Shown: positions 1-11,860, numbered from the stretch's first letter. The stretch: DNA of 64,000 nt from Adiantum capillus-veneris (GCA_014529385.2 CM043960.1:123901043-123965042); one strand, 5' to 3'. Numbers and translations are program-made. The notes: generated by a model from the letters alone, not told the origin.

Positions 1-939
1 AATTGCATCAAGATGTGGATGCATCAACTATTGAAAATATAACATCCACTTGCATCAAAACCAAGTCATCAACAACAATGACTCGAACCTCAAGGATGCA
101 AAAGAGCCGACTTCAACCACACACGAATACCATAAATCATTATCAAATGTGCATAATGTGATACTTTGACGTAAGCTAGTAGCATAATTGCACAAGAGAG
201 GCTCTCAATAATGGAATGCAGAGCTGAATTTCTAGCTTGTTAAGCAATTTATGTGCTTTGTGAGATCAGCACACATGGCATACATATTGACCAAAACATA
301 TGAGATGTGCTACAAAAAATTTGTACAATCAAAATTTGATAAATTTGATGTCACAAATGAGTTTGGAGTGTGCCAAAACCTCAAAAATGAATCCAAGGTT
401 GTGCAAAACGGAGTTCGAACAAAAATGCTCTGGTAAAAACAAGATTTGACGTTGTTTTTTACTGTAAACATCCAGTCTATGCATAGCATTTAAAAAACCA
501 TGCATGATTTGCAAAAAGTTTCTTTTGCAAAGTTGTACACTGCATCAACACTAGTAGGGAAAGTGGGAAGTTTCTCCAAAAATTCTTTTTTCAAGGAGAT
601 ACAAATTTAATAAAAAATGGGTTGCATATATGTGTGCCTACACACACATCCCTCTTCTCACACTCTACACTTGCTCTTCAATCTTCAGCTAAAGACACTC
701 TTTTGAGCTCTTGATGCCCGACTCTTGGATCCAAAATAAAGCTTCAAATCTCCATCAGAAAGCCACAACAACAAAGAGCATCGCCATCACTATGCTACCA
801 AGATCGAGCCACAGTTGGCTTTGATACCACTTAAAGGTAGGAATACACATGTGTGCACCATGAGTGAGAGAGAGACGAGAGAGTAGACAGTGAATGGGAT
901 GGAGCTTTGCAACAATGTAGTGTGAAATTCTTTATTTTC
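1..939. other. No gene seen; possible LTR-element leader with primer-site-like sequence
   Basis: No reading frame here resembles a known protein. At 818-829 the minus strand reads TGGTATCAAAGC, the same 12 bases that form the primer-binding site of the full-length element at 3880-12690 and one base away from the usual plant initiator tRNA-Met site TGGTATCAGAGC. No TG-starting LTR lies directly beside it, so this may be an eroded leader of another minus-strand element or chance. The stretch 616-700 is rich in short CACA/CTCT runs. Confidence 0.3.
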
Positions 940-1790
940 TTAGTGTATTATAAACAAAATAATGAATGGTTTTGTTAGTGGGCGACCGGACACGATTGGG
1001 TACAATGGTCCTTTAACGCTAACACTTTCCACTATATGATGTGCCATAGTGACTACTACAAAGAATGGTCGGTCAAAATTAAGCAATTGTAACATAGATG
1101 CATTAGTCAAAGCATTCTTGAGTACAATGAATGAACTTTCTTGTAAGTGAGTCCATACGTATGGGGTGTTTTTCTTTAACAAGAGAGTCAAATAATGAGA
1201 TTTGTAAGCAAAATTACGAACAAACTTTATGTGATAACTGCATAGACCAATGAAAGAATGTAGCTCATGTAGGTTTCTGGGTCTAGCCATGATTGTATAG
1301 CTTCAATTTTCTTGGGGTCTACATGTATTACCTTACTCGATACAATGTGTCCCAAATACTCTATTTCGGATTGAAAAATGAATTTTTTTCGGGATTCAAG
1401 TATAGATGGTTTTGTGATAGAAGGTCAAAGACACATTTTAAATGCTCCTTATGTTCTTGCTCGCATTTACTAAACACCAATATATCAAAAATACAATGAC
1501 AAAGTCTTGATGGTCAATGAAAATTTGGTTCATCATATGAGTGAGAGTTGTTGGTGCATTTGTCAAACCAAATGGCATGACAAGGAATTCATAGGGTCCT
1601 GTTTGTTGGATGCAACTTTGTAGACAACTTGTTCAAACATTTTAACTCGATGATACTCCGATTTAAGCTCTATTTTGCTAAAGATGTTTGCCCCTTTAAG
1701 TTTGTCTAGTAGATCATCCACTCTAGGAATAGGAAATCTATTCTTAATGGTGATCTTGTTTAAAGCCATGTAGTCAATACACATACGAAA
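940..1790 (-). pseudogene. Ty3/gypsy reverse transcriptase, broken
   Basis: The segment ending near 1563 encodes MCIDYMALNKITIKNRFPIP, the palm entry motif of gypsy reverse transcriptases (canonical CVDYRALN). The segment 940-1290 encodes RPRNLHELHSFIGLCSYH, the thumb/connection motif (canonical RPxxxxxLRSFLGLxxYY). Between them, around 1475-1500, a third frame reads [10 protein letters not shown] where a working enzyme has xxFDDILVxS, so one of the two catalytic aspartates is gone. RNase H starts (LLNFDRPFFVVV) but is cut off. Frames change at about 1300 and 1560. Non-functional; the family is certain, the lineage is not assigned. Confidence 0.85.
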
Positions 1791-1937
1791 GCTTCCATTT
1801 TTCTTCTTAACAAGAAGTACTAGAGTTCCACATGGTGAACTACTAGGTCTATAAGTCTGTGATTTGATTTTGTACTTCCCTATGAGCTGTTGGGTTTACA
1901 CGACATGGTGCTCTACAGGGAGGTTCACTACCCCGGA

Positions 1938-2596
1938 TTATATCAATTTTATGGTCTCCGGGTCGTGATGATGGTATTCTAGGAGACAGATCATGCATGA
2001 AGAAATGTTTAAATTGTGAGAGAAATTCATCGTGTGAAGAGTCTTGAGAAGTTTCGGTTTGAGCAAAAAGTTGGTTACAAAAAGCACTAGATAGGTTTTT
2101 CCTTGCTTTCGAGTTGCTCGTATGGCTTGAGTGTGAGAGAGTTGCGAAAATTTATGATGTTCTAGGATTTCTTGGATGGAGTAGGTTTTGGTTTCATGGG
2201 TGAGAGTTAAAGTGTGTATTTTGTAATTGATTGGTGGGTTAAATTCATGTCGAAAAGGAATCCCCAAAATCATATCAACACCATGCAAAGGTGCGACTAT
2301 AAATGTACGTGTATGACAAAATTCACCAGTGCAAACTTCAACAATGACATGAGTTTTACAGTTATAATGTTGATTTGTGAAAGAGATAGTTGATGTGCCA
2401 ATTGTGTAGAGATGAAGTCATGGCTAGTACCATCATCTAAAAGAATTGTGATATCTTCACCTTTAACTGTGCCTTTTACTTTGAGAAGTGTGTGGAGATA
2501 TAGAAATACCTGGAGAAGGATCATCATTGGCATGATACTCATGATCATAGCCCTCATCATGATTGACCTCAACTTCATTGTCGTCGGGATTAGCAT
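1938..2596 (-). pseudogene. Ty3/gypsy retropepsin (aspartic protease), broken
   Basis: Two frames together cover the retropepsin fold. The right one contains ITILLDDGTSHDFISTQLA, where the catalytic motif is DDGTS instead of DSGAS/T. The left one contains VDMILGIPFRHEFNPPINY, the ILGxxWL-like flap-end motif (canonical ILGMPWL..HNP.IDW). The frame changes near 2290-2300. Lying between the gag remnant and the reverse transcriptase, it is the pol N-terminus of the 940-3424 element. Both motif substitutions and the frameshift argue that it is dead. Confidence 0.75.
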
Positions 2597-2608
2597 CTTT
2601 GATGAGGT

Positions 2609-3424
2609 TTATTTGTGCACCGTTTGGGCGGTTTTTGTTGAATGGTCTTTGGCTGTGGTTGCGTGCGCTCGATTAGATTGGCCATTGGAATGACCGTTGT
2701 TCTTAGCAGAGATGTTTGGACACTTATCTACATAATGACCAAACTGAAAGAATTTGTAATGTTTCACCTTTTTATTACCATTGGAAGATTGATTAGGGTG
2801 TTGATTGTTGGAAGAATTTTGGTTGCCCCTCTGCTTCATTAGGTTGTTGTTGTTGCCATGAGGTTGAGAAGAGGTAGCAGAGTTGTCAAATTTGCATCTC
2901 TTGAAGAAGGTACGACTCTGGTTTTTGTTCCTGTCAAAGTTAGGAGTGGAAGGAATTTTCTTGTTACGATTAGTGTTAGTGGATTGATCAACGTGACGTT
3001 GATGTTCGCCTTTCTTTTTCTCCGCATTGAGTGTCAGTTGATGGCCTTTGACAATAAATCTCGCTCAAACATGTCCACTTCAGCACTAGTTTATAGTGCT
3101 AACCCAGATATATACTTACGCTTTAGTTTCCTACGGCTGACATGTTTGATAGCTTGAAGCTGAATGAGACAAATCCAAAAACTGTCAGTGTAAGCCTGCA
3201 CGTCTTCATTTCTACCTTTAGCTTTGTACTGTGTGGGTAGAAAATGGGGTAAAGGCAAGGTCTTCTATTGTGTTGTTTGGTGGTGTTCCACCATAGTGCA
3301 ACGCTACCAGTAAGGTGATTTGATGCACACTTAACCATGTCACTCCCGAGGAAGTCTTCATCATGGAAGTAGTCATCCAATTGACTAACCTATGCCAGTA
3401 TTGTGATGGAATATTTAGTGCCAT
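2609..3424 (-). pseudogene. Ty3/gypsy Gag remnant with zinc knuckle
   Basis: The right part contains DDYFHDEDFLGSDMVKCASN and GSVALWWNTT, matching the capsid region of plant gypsy Gag (pattern W...L..YF......D..K...A...L.G.A..WW). The left part (2609-2839) has a knuckle-like KHYKFFQFGHYVDKCPN in which the first two cysteines of CX2CX4HX4C are replaced by Y and F. Frames change near 2840, 3030 and 3380. It is the 5' coding end of the element and is not expressible as one protein. Confidence 0.65.
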
Positions 3425-3874
3425 AAAAAATCTTTAAAAGTGAAAGTTTTTTCGCTAATTTTATTTTTCTTTAGAGTAGGTGCAAATTCGGTGCGACCAA
3501 CGTGCAATAGCTTATCTTCTAGTTCCTACCTTTACATGCGTTCATATGCAAGCCAGGCAAGTTTGTGAGTTGTTCAATGACAGTGGGCGGCCGTGGAAGA
3601 TGGGCCATGATGCCAAGCTTTTTTCTCTTCTTCTTTTTTCTCTTTTTTTAAAAATATGTATATATATTTTTCTTTCCTTTTCTTATTAAAATATATTTAT
3701 ATGTATATATATTTTTAAACGGCTATATATGCAGATGTAAACGATTGGTATGCAAAAAATAATAAGAAGATAAAGGAAATAATAGAATAATTTGTACTTA
3801 GCTCGACTGTCTGATGTTGTCCAATCCAAATGAGGAGCACTAAGACAAGGTCGAAAGCGGCGATCGGTTGAATA
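3425..3874. other. No gene seen; AT-rich spacer
   Basis: No supportable coding sequence. 3640-3720 is a run of short TATATA/TTTTT tracts. This is the left host flank of the element inserted at 3880. Confidence 0.5.
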
Positions 3875-3879
3875 AGTCG
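3875..3879. repeat. Target-site duplication AGTCG, left copy
   Basis: AGTCG directly precedes the TG of the left LTR and is repeated exactly at 12691-12695 directly after the CA of the right LTR, the 5-bp duplication expected for Ty3/gypsy integration. Confidence 0.93.
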
Positions 3880-5457
3880 TGTAACATTAAATGGCCTAAA
3901 TACTTGTGTGTACCAGAAATTAGCATGAACATAGTGGGCATTTCATTAGAATAGATTCCTAATGAGAATTACAAGAGTGCTTGGGTGGAGAGAGCAACAA
4001 AAAGCATAACACCTAGTTAGATAGCATGAACAATACTTTCAAAAGAGAGAGAAATTAAGCTATTGACAACAGTTGAGGACCGGATTTACATGGAGCCGGT
4101 CCCCCCTCCAAAAGGCTTTGTATTATGGTTTCTCCCATCAAGAGAGACATTGCACAATACAATTCTTTGTGTTCCTTCAAGACTAGCTAGTGCAATGAAA
4201 ATGAAAGCTTCATGCACCAAGCAAAACACTTCTCAAACACAACATCAATTATCTCCGGTCTCAGACCCAAGACCTCACACACCTTCGAAGATGGTGAGAG
4301 CTAGCGGGGTATGAGAGTAGATTGAGAGGAAGAAGGAGTATTCTTACGAGAAAGATGTACATCTCCTCACATAATCACGCATATTAGCATAGCTTAGCTT
4401 AGTAATTAGCATGTAGAGGAGCATGCATTGAAGCTTGGCTCTTGGTTGGATTTGCATCACAAAGCCAAGAGTTGTTGGTGTAGGCCTCCCTTCTCACAAG
4501 CTTGAAGTAGGTGATAAGCTTTCCATTAAAGCTTGAGAAGGAGAGAGAGTCTTCTTTACTTCACACATGAGATTGTGTGAGTGTGTGTGTGATAATGCCT
4601 TGCAAAAATCAGCCCCCTCTCTCTCTCTTGGTCGACCCCTCTTGCTATTTGCTCATGCTCCACTCTCATTGGACCTCCCTAGGGCTAGCCAATGATAATC
4701 AAACAGTATAAGTGATAGCCTTCTGACATGTGTCCCCCTTTCCCCTTTTGTGAGAGCTTGATGTAATTAATAAATGCAACTAAACTCTCATTGGACCCCT
4801 TTGTCTCCTGGCCAATAGGAATTAGGGAAGCCATTGGGCTGCTGAATGCTCATTGGACCCCTTGGGAGACTGTCCAATAGTCTTCTAGAGAGCTTAATTC
4901 TCATTGGTTCTTTTATGAAGTGTTTTTAAATTAATTAAACTAGCTTTACTCTAGCCTAATTCTCATTGGTCCACCGCCAAGGCCATCCAATAAGAATTGG
5001 GTATACCTTGTGGGCATCTGGGCTAGGTAGCTGACATGTGTCCCTCATTCCCTTTGTGTAAAGGGAGATTGTGTGTGAGTGTGTGTGTGACTTTCTCTCT
5101 CATCCCCTACAAGCAAGGCTCTCCCCCTCCTATGTAGGGATTTGTAAAGACTTTTGGGACACACACAAAGCATCCAATTCCCCCCATGGTTGACCTTTGG
5201 ACACAACCTTTGAATTTTGGAACCTTAGCATTTTGGAAGTCTTAATGGGCTGAACCTTAGGGTCTTTTTAGCCCATTGTTGCACATGGCTCTTTTGCAGA
5301 TGGCCCCCCCTTTGGATCCCTATTTTCTCTCCTTTGGATCCCTACTGTGGCCGGTCTGCTAGCTTAACCAATATTCTAGCTTTTTCTCCCCTGGCACTTC
5401 CCCATATTAAATGATCAGAAAATAATTTAGGAGAATCAGATATTGATTATTATGACA
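3880..5457 (-). repeat. 3' LTR of element A (1578 bp)
   Basis: Near-identical along its length to 11038-12690, bounded by TG and CA. It carries several CTCATTGG-type motifs (for example near 4660, 4785, 4850, 4905 and 4965), that is, CCAAT boxes when read on the coding strand. The CT tract near 4616-4636 is short here but about 78 bp in the other LTR, which explains most of their length difference. Confidence 0.94.
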
Positions 5458-5470
5458 TTACCTCTCTCTT
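5458..5470 (-). promoter_or_regulatory. Polypurine tract of element A
   Basis: On the minus strand AAGAGAGAGGTAA lies directly before the 3' LTR; this is where plus-strand DNA synthesis is primed in LTR retrotransposons. Confidence 0.8.
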
Positions 5471-5812
5471 GAAATCATACTCGTCCTCGACTATGGTGTA
5501 GAGAAGATAAAGCATATTCATGAGTCCTTTCCTTAGCGGGTAGAGGATCCCTATGTTACCCTACGACATCATTCCACAATGGATGACTAGTCCATTTGGT
5601 GCTTGAGAGCCTGAGGCTGCCGCAAGCATGTCTGCACATTAGTCCTATCAATTTTCCATAGTAGAGTGACAAACTCTACTTGGTGTTTGGGAGACGTCGT
5701 CTCTGCAAACTTGATCTAAGCATGCATACTACTTCATTTTTGTGCACAATAAAGAAAAAGAGAGTCTTATAAGACAAAAACTTTGTTCATTTTTAACATT
5801 TTGTACATTTGC
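5471..5812. other. 3' untranslated internal region of element A
   Basis: About 340 bases between the end of the chromodomain frame and the polypurine tract; no protein similarity seen on either strand. Confidence 0.6.
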
Positions 5813-6118
5813 TTACTCTTGGGAAGCATTGTAAGCATTGACAAGGTTTAGGTTATCCTTTAATTGTATGCCTTGCATCCATCTAGCATCTTCAAAAGGA
5901 TAATTCTTAAACTTAATAAGATATCGTCGGATAGTCTTACCGCCTCTTAGTACCTTGTCTTCATGTCGGAGAATGGACTCGGGCTGCAGCACCTCTTCTT
6001 GGTCCTCGATCTCCGGTGGGTCTTCAGTAGTTGGTTCTTGAGGTGGCTCTCCTTTGTAAGGCTTTAATAGGCTCACATGGAAAGCATTGTGTATGAGCCA
6101 ATGATTGGGCAACTTGAG
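5813..6118 (-). pseudogene. Integrase C-terminus plus chromodomain of element A
   Basis: The frame continues in phase from the integrase segment to its right, separated only by an in-frame TAA near 6119. It opens with LPNHWLIHNAFHVSLLKPY, the conserved module after the integrase core (canonical LP....IHPVFHVSLLK). It ends with a chromodomain: ILRHEDKVLRGGKTIRRYLI then KFKNYPFEDARWM. In working chromodomains the last motif reads W.G....E.TWE, so the aromatic cage is partly changed (NYPFEDARW). Chromodomains of this class tether integrase to methylated histone H3 in heterochromatin. Confidence 0.88.
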
Positions 6119-7114
6119 TTAATAGGCCATCTCATTGATTGGCCTAAGAATCTGGAAGGGACCATAGTACCTTTTTGCTAGTTTAGCATAGTACTTTTGG
6201 TGTCCCGTAGGATTCTTGCGCGTCGTGTGCCTTAATCGAGCCTTGGGAAATTTTAATAAGACCCAATCATTTTCTTTAAAGGCTTGGGCTCTTCTATGCT
6301 TGTAAGCAGCAGCCTTTTGCCTTTGTTGTGAGATAGAGATAGCATCCTTAATCTTTTGAAAAGATTCTTGTAGGTCTCGGCTATACTCATCTACAACGAA
6401 GATCTTCCCATGTACCTTAAGTAGCAAGGGACTTTTTGATCTTCCCTCAATTACCTCGAAAGGTGCTTTTCCCGTGGAAGTATGTACAGTGTTATTATAA
6501 GCATACTCCACTAAGGGTAAGTACTTCTCCCATTGGGATCTTTGATCTACTTCCGATACATAGGCTTTTAGTAGATCGAGAATTGTTAGGTTAGCTATTT
6601 CACTTTGGCCATCCGTTTGTGGATGATAGGCCGAAGAGAAGTTTAGCCTTGTCCCTAAATTCTCAAAGAGAGCCTTCCAAAAATTACTGGTCATTCTAGG
6701 ATCTCTATCCGACACTATGGACATTGGCAAGCCATGGTACTTGAAAATTTGTGAAATGAAGAGGGTTGCCATTTGATGGGCTTTGATAGTCTTTTTGACA
6801 GGTATAAAATGAGCTTGTTTACTGAACCTGTCTACTATCGTCCATATTCCCGTATTCCCATGGATAGACTTAGGCAATCCAAAGATAAAATCCATGGATA
6901 TGCTCTCCCATGGTGAATTAGGGATTGGCAAGGGTTGAAGCAATCCAGGTTGCTTCCCTCTATCAAATTCTGTCTTTTGGCATACCACACATTTAGAAAC
7001 ATACTTTTGTACGTTCACTTTCATGGTAGGCCAATAGAAATATGTTTCAATTTTCTTTAAGGTAGACTGAATCCCTCTATGCCCCGCATAAGAAGGAGCA
7101 TGAGATTCATACAT
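6119..7114 (-). pseudogene. Ty3/gypsy integrase of element A
   Basis: It starts in the H2C2 zinc-binding domain (GHRGIQSTLKKIETYFYWP then CVVCQKTEFDRGKQPGLLQP). The catalytic core follows: the first Asp in SMDFIFGLPKS, the second in SDRDPRMTSNFW, the Glu in HPQTDGQSEIANL, with spacing near the D,D35E rule. The GPF/GPY module KRYYGPFQILRPI is also present. The frame ends at an in-frame stop before the chromodomain. Upstream linkage to RNase H (7115-7254) is out of frame. Catalytic residues look intact, so the protein is broken mainly by the stop. Confidence 0.9.
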
Positions 7115-7254
7115 TACTTTCTCACGTAGTGAGTTAGTAACGCATAGTCTATTTCCATAGAGAAGATAACCATCTTGTCAAGTAAATGGTTCTTCTTTCT
7201 CCCCTAATGCAAGGGCTGAAATCACATCTCTATGTGAGCAATATGAAAATGAAA

Positions 7255-8337
7255 TTAGGAAAGGAAATTTGCCCACCTCATTTGTTTGTCGGAGAGCTTG
7301 GTCTGTGTCATGAAGTACTTAAGACTTTGGTGATCCGTTCGCAGAATGAAAGGAGTCCCCAATAAATAGTGCTTCCATGAGTCTAAGGCATGTAGAACTG
7401 CAAGGAGTTCCTTTTCATATATGCCTAGAGCTTGCTCAACAGGGTCGAGCCTTCGACTTTCATAGCCTATGGCATGCCCTTCTTGAAGTAAAACAGCTCC
7501 AAGGCAATCACCACAAGCATCACATTGGACCTCAAACGGTTTTGAGAGATCCAGTAGTGTAAGCACAGGTTGAGAGATAAGCTTTTCTTTAAGCTTTTCG
7601 AAAGCATTGTTCTCCTTAGCAGACCATGTATACCTAACGCATTTCTTTGTTAGGTCATGTAATGGTCCCGCAATTTGTGAGAACTTTTCTATGAAGCGTC
7701 TATAGTATGCACACATACCCATAGAGCTTCTTAGTTCATGAAGATTCCTTGGTTTAGGCCATCCTTTTATTACATCTAACTTTGATGGATCCATTTGGAT
7801 GCCATCTTGAGAGATAATGTGACCTAAATACTGAATCTCTTGCAAGAAAAATTCACTTTTCTTTCGATTTACATAAAGTTTATTCTCTCTTAAAACTTGA
7901 AATATTACCTGGAGGTGTTGCTTGTGTTCATCTAATGAATTAGAGTAGATGATAATATCATCAAAGAACACTCCAGTGAAGGTTCGATGAGGCCTGAACA
8001 GCTTCTCCATCAAGCGGTTGAATGTGGCTGGTGCATTGGTCAAGCCAAAAGGCATGACAATGTATTCGTAAAGACCAAACGTAGTGCAAAATGCGGTCTT
8101 TACAATGTCTTGATCAACTATCCTTATTTGATGATAGCCACTTTTTAGGTCAATCCTACTGAAGTAGGTGAACCCTTGTAGCTTATCAAATAGGTCTTCT
8201 ACCCTTGGAAAGGGAAACCTATTTTTGATAGTGATCCTATTTAGTGCTCTATAGTCGACACACATACGATATGTGCCTTCTTTTTTTTGCACTAATAGCA
8301 CAGGTGAGCAAAATGGAGATGAGCTAGGCCTAACCAT
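7255..8337 (-). pseudogene. Ty3/gypsy reverse transcriptase-RNase H of element A
   Basis: A 360-residue uninterrupted segment. Reverse transcriptase motifs in order: [68 protein letters not shown], and the catalytic box as FFDDIIIYS. Phe-x-Asp-Asp replaces Tyr-x-Asp-Asp, a change also seen in active plant gypsy elements. Next come the connection motif YLGHIISQDGIQMDPSK and RNase H (FEVQCDACGDCLGAVLLQE, YEKELLAVLHALDSWKHYL, RTDHQSLKYF). It is separated from the protease segment by an in-frame stop near 8347. It is the best-preserved part of the element. Confidence 0.93.
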
Positions 8338-8349
8338 GCCCTTCTCAAC

Positions 8350-9111
8350 TCACTCATGCACTTGTCGCATAATCTCCTCTTGTTGAGCTTGAGAAACTCT
8401 ATAAGGAGGTTTGTTAGGCGGTGAACTTTCTGGAAGAAGTTCAATTGCATGATCATCATTACCTCGTTTAGGAGGTAGCTCACAAGGGATGTCGTCAATA
8501 AAGACATCTTGAAACCCCTTGAGAAAATTGGATAACTCTAATTCCTTTTGGTTGCTTTTATTTTCTTTTGCTAAAGCATTAGGTTCATGTTGAGAATCTT
8601 TAACAAAAATCATGTACACGGAAATAGAGCTCTTTATTGACTTGTTGAAAGCTAGTGTATGTACAATGGGGATAGTGTTACCCATTTCCTTAGCATCTAT
8701 ATACATGTCTTTTTCCCTGAACTTAAAGGAGATTCTCCTTTCAAGGAATTTAACATTGGCAGCCAGGCGGTCAAACCATGTTGCCCCTAGGATTACATCC
8801 TCATGCTTGAGAGGAGAGATAAAGAAGTCCTCTTTGTCCACATAGCTTTGGACATGAAGCCTTAATTTCTCGATTAAGGGAGTGACTGAAGCTTCTTGCC
8901 CCTTGAAAGCACTGTCTGCGGGTAGGACATCTCCCATCTCGTAGGCTTGTATGCCTAGCTTGGTGGCCACCTCTATAGATATAAAATTGTGAGTAGAACT
9001 AGGGTCAAAGAGAATAAAAGCATCATGTTCTCTTACCTTTCCCCAAGCATGGCATAGAGGAGATCCTTTGTGGTGATTTTGGTGAGTCTCCTCCTCTTGG
9101 ATTTCAACCAA
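8350..9111 (-). pseudogene. Retropepsin and N-terminal reverse transcriptase linker of element A
   Basis: Retropepsin begins near residue 20: HDAFILFDPSSTHNFIS carries DPSS at the active site where the family has D[ST]GA. HEDVILGATWFDRLAANV is the ILGxxW motif that closes the fold. The C-terminal third contains FLKGFQDVFIDDIPCELPPK then the YRVSQAQQEEIMRQ lead-in to reverse transcriptase. A stop follows QVHE. The sister copy at 60.8 kb has FDPGSTYNFIS, so the pattern FDPxST is a family trait rather than damage to this copy. Confidence 0.85.
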
Positions 9112-9821
9112 GGTAGCTCTAGGAGGATCTTGGCGGTTGTTCTTTTGGGGACAAGCGTGGTATGCATGCCCTTGTTCGCCGCACTTGAAACACCGGTTAT
9201 CCTTGCGATAACGCTCAAGATCTTTAGGAGAGAGTTTGTTTTTACCTTTGTAAACTCCCTTCTCTTTAGCTTTGTTGGAGTTTCCCTTAGGAGACTTTGG
9301 ACATTGTCCTTCCCCTTAGGCTCGTTGGAACCCTTGTTTTCCGTGGGCTTATGATTTCTTTTAGCCCCCATTTGACAATTGATTCGAGAGGCCACCATAG
9401 TATGGTGTATTACCACCGATATGGTACGTGGCCTTTGGGAGTTGACATACTCCGCCATTTCTTCGGTTAAGCCCGCACATAATTGTTGCTTTTGCTCTCC
9501 AAAATCCAACTTTTTGAAGATCGTGGCTTTGAGTTGTAGGTCCCAAAACTTGTCTACATATTTGTGGATGGATTCATAGGGAGAGAGCTTTAAGATTCGC
9601 CATTCGGTGAGTACTTTGTCTTTGGCATCGGTGGCCGAAAACTGCTTCATAATGGAAGCTCTTAAAGCTTTCCATGTTCGTGGAGCTGCACCGTTGGCTC
9701 GTAGGCTAGACCACCATTGCCTAGCAGACTTTTGAAAGTGCATAGCTACATGGCGTAGCTTAGAGGACTCTGTAAAGCCCTCATCTCCGAACGCCACATC
9801 AAATTGTTGGATAAAGGCCAA
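9033..9821 (-). pseudogene. Gag capsid C-terminal half and zinc knuckle of element A
   Basis: The capsid motif is intact (SSKLRHVAMHFQKSARQWWS then AFKDKVLTEW-like SATDAKDKVLTEWRILKLSP and the FWDLQLKATIFKKLDFGEQK stretch). Around 9297-9300 one A is missing relative to the sister element D (CAAAGTC against CAAAAGTC), which shifts the frame. In the restored phase the DNA near 9155-9200 still encodes a CX2CX4HX4C knuckle (CFKCGEQGHAYHAC). The apparent protein end after that point is therefore an artefact. This frame has no ATG at its 5' end and is a continuation of the Gag frame upstream. Confidence 0.85.
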
Positions 9822-10635
9822 GACTTTGTCCGTAGCACCAAAGGTGCCATCATAGGTAAGGAAAGAGATGCTCTTCCCTCCCTCTTTGAACTTCTTGAGC
9901 TTGGGCGACCTCTTCCACGCGGCATAGGATTTCCTATGGCCTCTTCTTTTTGCTGGTTCAAAGGTTGCACTATCACTTTCTTCAGAAGGTGAAGAATTTG
10001 AGGAAGGTGAAGAAGAGGGTGACCTCTTTCTCGCCTTTTTCTTGTCTTGATCTTCATCGTCTTCACCATCACTTTCATAAGATGAAGAGGATGAAGAAGA
10101 TGAGAAGAGGGTGTCCTCTTTCTCGCCTTTTTCTTCTCTTGCTTTTTGTCATCCCTCTTTGAATTATGGCGTGGAGAAGGTGCGATGGTCTTCTCCGGTT
10201 TGGAGGTGTTGGAGAGCGTTTAGCCCGCCATCTTCGTGGAGCCATCTCCGCCGAGGTGGATGTAGACTCACTTCTTTCTCGTTCCTTCGGTGGAGGCTCT
10301 TGAGTTCTCCTTTGGGAAGGAGATGCATCATCAAGAAGTAAATTCTTGAGCCCTTCGTATGGATTCTCTTCTTCTTCCCAAATCGGAGAGAGACCTCTTT
10401 CGGAAGTCTCACGAGGAGGCTTCCTAGGTGTTCTCTCGTCATGGTGGTGAGCTTGGAGAATCCCATGAGCACAAAGCTGCCGTTGCACTTCACTTTGGAG
10501 AGATGGATTGCCCATGGCTTGTTGAAGCCTAGAAACAAGATATTTAACAAGCATCTGGGCATCATTAGTAGCTTGCTCATTAGCAAAATCAAAGTTATCA
10601 ACATTAATTTCACTCTCTTTACTATTGTCAGCCAT
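9822..10635 (-). pseudogene. Gag N-terminal region of element A
   Basis: It starts at a true ATG (10633-10635) with MADNSKESEINVDNFDFANE, followed by a charged Arg/Ser-rich stretch (SERGLSPIWEEEENPYEGLK, EPPPKERERSESTSTSAEMA). The same start region is found in element D at 59206. In-phase reading is lost near 10150-10080, where RKRRERGHPLL appears instead of the Ser/Asp-rich stretch of the sister copy. In frame the region should run on into the capsid at 9821. Likely disordered N-terminal Gag; no catalytic role. Confidence 0.8.
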
Positions 10636-11037
10636 TCTAACAACTTTTAGGTGTACTTTGGCACTTCAAGCCGTAGTTGCTACTCCTCTTTACCCCTTTA
10701 GAAAAAGCACTCAAGCTACTGTACCCGTGGCTCGAATACCATTAATTGCAAGGAATAGAAGAGAGGGTCGTTCAACACCAAAACAACACCGGCTCCTGTC
10801 AAGCTTCTAATAGCTCAATAGTGATTAAGCCGTAGGCAAGCCCCGTAGGACTCCACTATTAAGACCATAGCTCTCGACGGTGATGCCCTGTTAACTGCAC
10901 GAAGGCAGGCGCACTGCAAGGCTGAAAAATCCCTATTCTACTTACTCACAAGCAATTAATAATACCAACCATTTATAGCTAGCTTGAGGACCTACCTTCT
11001 TGAGCAAGAAAAGAGAAACCTTGTGCTTTGATACCAA
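10636..11037 (-). promoter_or_regulatory. 5' leader of element A with tRNA-Met primer-binding site
   Basis: Between the 5' LTR and the Gag ATG. The primer site TGGTATCAAAGCACAAGG (minus strand, 11019-11036) sits one base from the LTR end and matches the 3' end of initiator tRNA-Met, with one A for G change in the first 12 bases compared with element D. Confidence 0.88.
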
Positions 11038-11774
11038 TGTAACATTAAATGGCCTAAATACTTGTGTGTAGCAAAAATTAGCATGAACACAGTGGGCATT
11101 TCATTAGAATAGATTCCTAATGAGAATTACAAGAGTGCTTGGGTGGAGAGAGCAACAAAAAGCATAACACCTAGTTAGATAGCATGAATAATACTTTCAA
11201 AAGAGACAGAAATTAAGCTATTGACAACAGTTGAGGACTGGATTTACATGGAGCCGGTCCCCCCTCCAAAAGACTTTGTATTATGGTTTCTCCCATCAAG
11301 AGAGACATTGTACAATACAATTCTTTATGTTCCTTCAAGACTAGCTAGTGCAATGAAGATGAAAGCTTCATGCACCAAGCAAAACACTTCTCAAACACAA
11401 CATCAATTATCTCCGGTCTCAGACCCAAGACCTCACACACCTTCGAAGATGGTGAGAGCTAGCGGGGTATGAGAGTAGATTGAGAGGAAGAAGGAGTATT
11501 CTTACGAGAAAGATGTACATCTCCTCACATAATCACTCATATTAGCATAGCTTAGCTTAGTAATTAGCATGTAGAGGAGATGAGCATGCATTGAAGCTTG
11601 GCTCTTGGTTGGATTTGCATCACAAAGCCAAGAGTTGTTGGTGTAGGCCTCCCTTCTCACAAGCTTGAAGTAGGTGATAAGCTTTCCATTAAAGCTTGAG
11701 AAGGAGAGAGAGTCTTCTTTACTTCACACATGAGATTGTGTGAGTGTGTGTGTGATAATCCTTGCAAAAATCAG

Positions 11775-11860
<86 letters not shown>

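Larger units (their letters stand above)
940..3424 (-). mobile_element. Decayed Ty3/gypsy retrotransposon (internal region, no LTRs recognised)
   Basis: Reading right to left, the minus strand carries gag, zinc knuckle, aspartic protease and reverse transcriptase segments in canonical Ty3/gypsy order, in at least five separate frames. No LTR pair, primer site or target duplication could be placed at its ends, and the RNase H and integrase parts are missing on the left. It is a different family from the chromovirus beginning at 3880, since the residues in matching motifs differ throughout. Confidence 0.8.

Noticed and set aside
818-829. Firm primer-binding site of an LTR element
   Set aside because: The 12-base match is good, but no LTR end adjoins it and no partner LTR is in the window; kept only as a possibility.
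4063-4314. 83-codon frame in the LTR of element A, repeated at 11221-11472
   Set aside because: Shared by both LTRs because the LTRs are copies; lies on the non-coding strand of the element and has no known motif.
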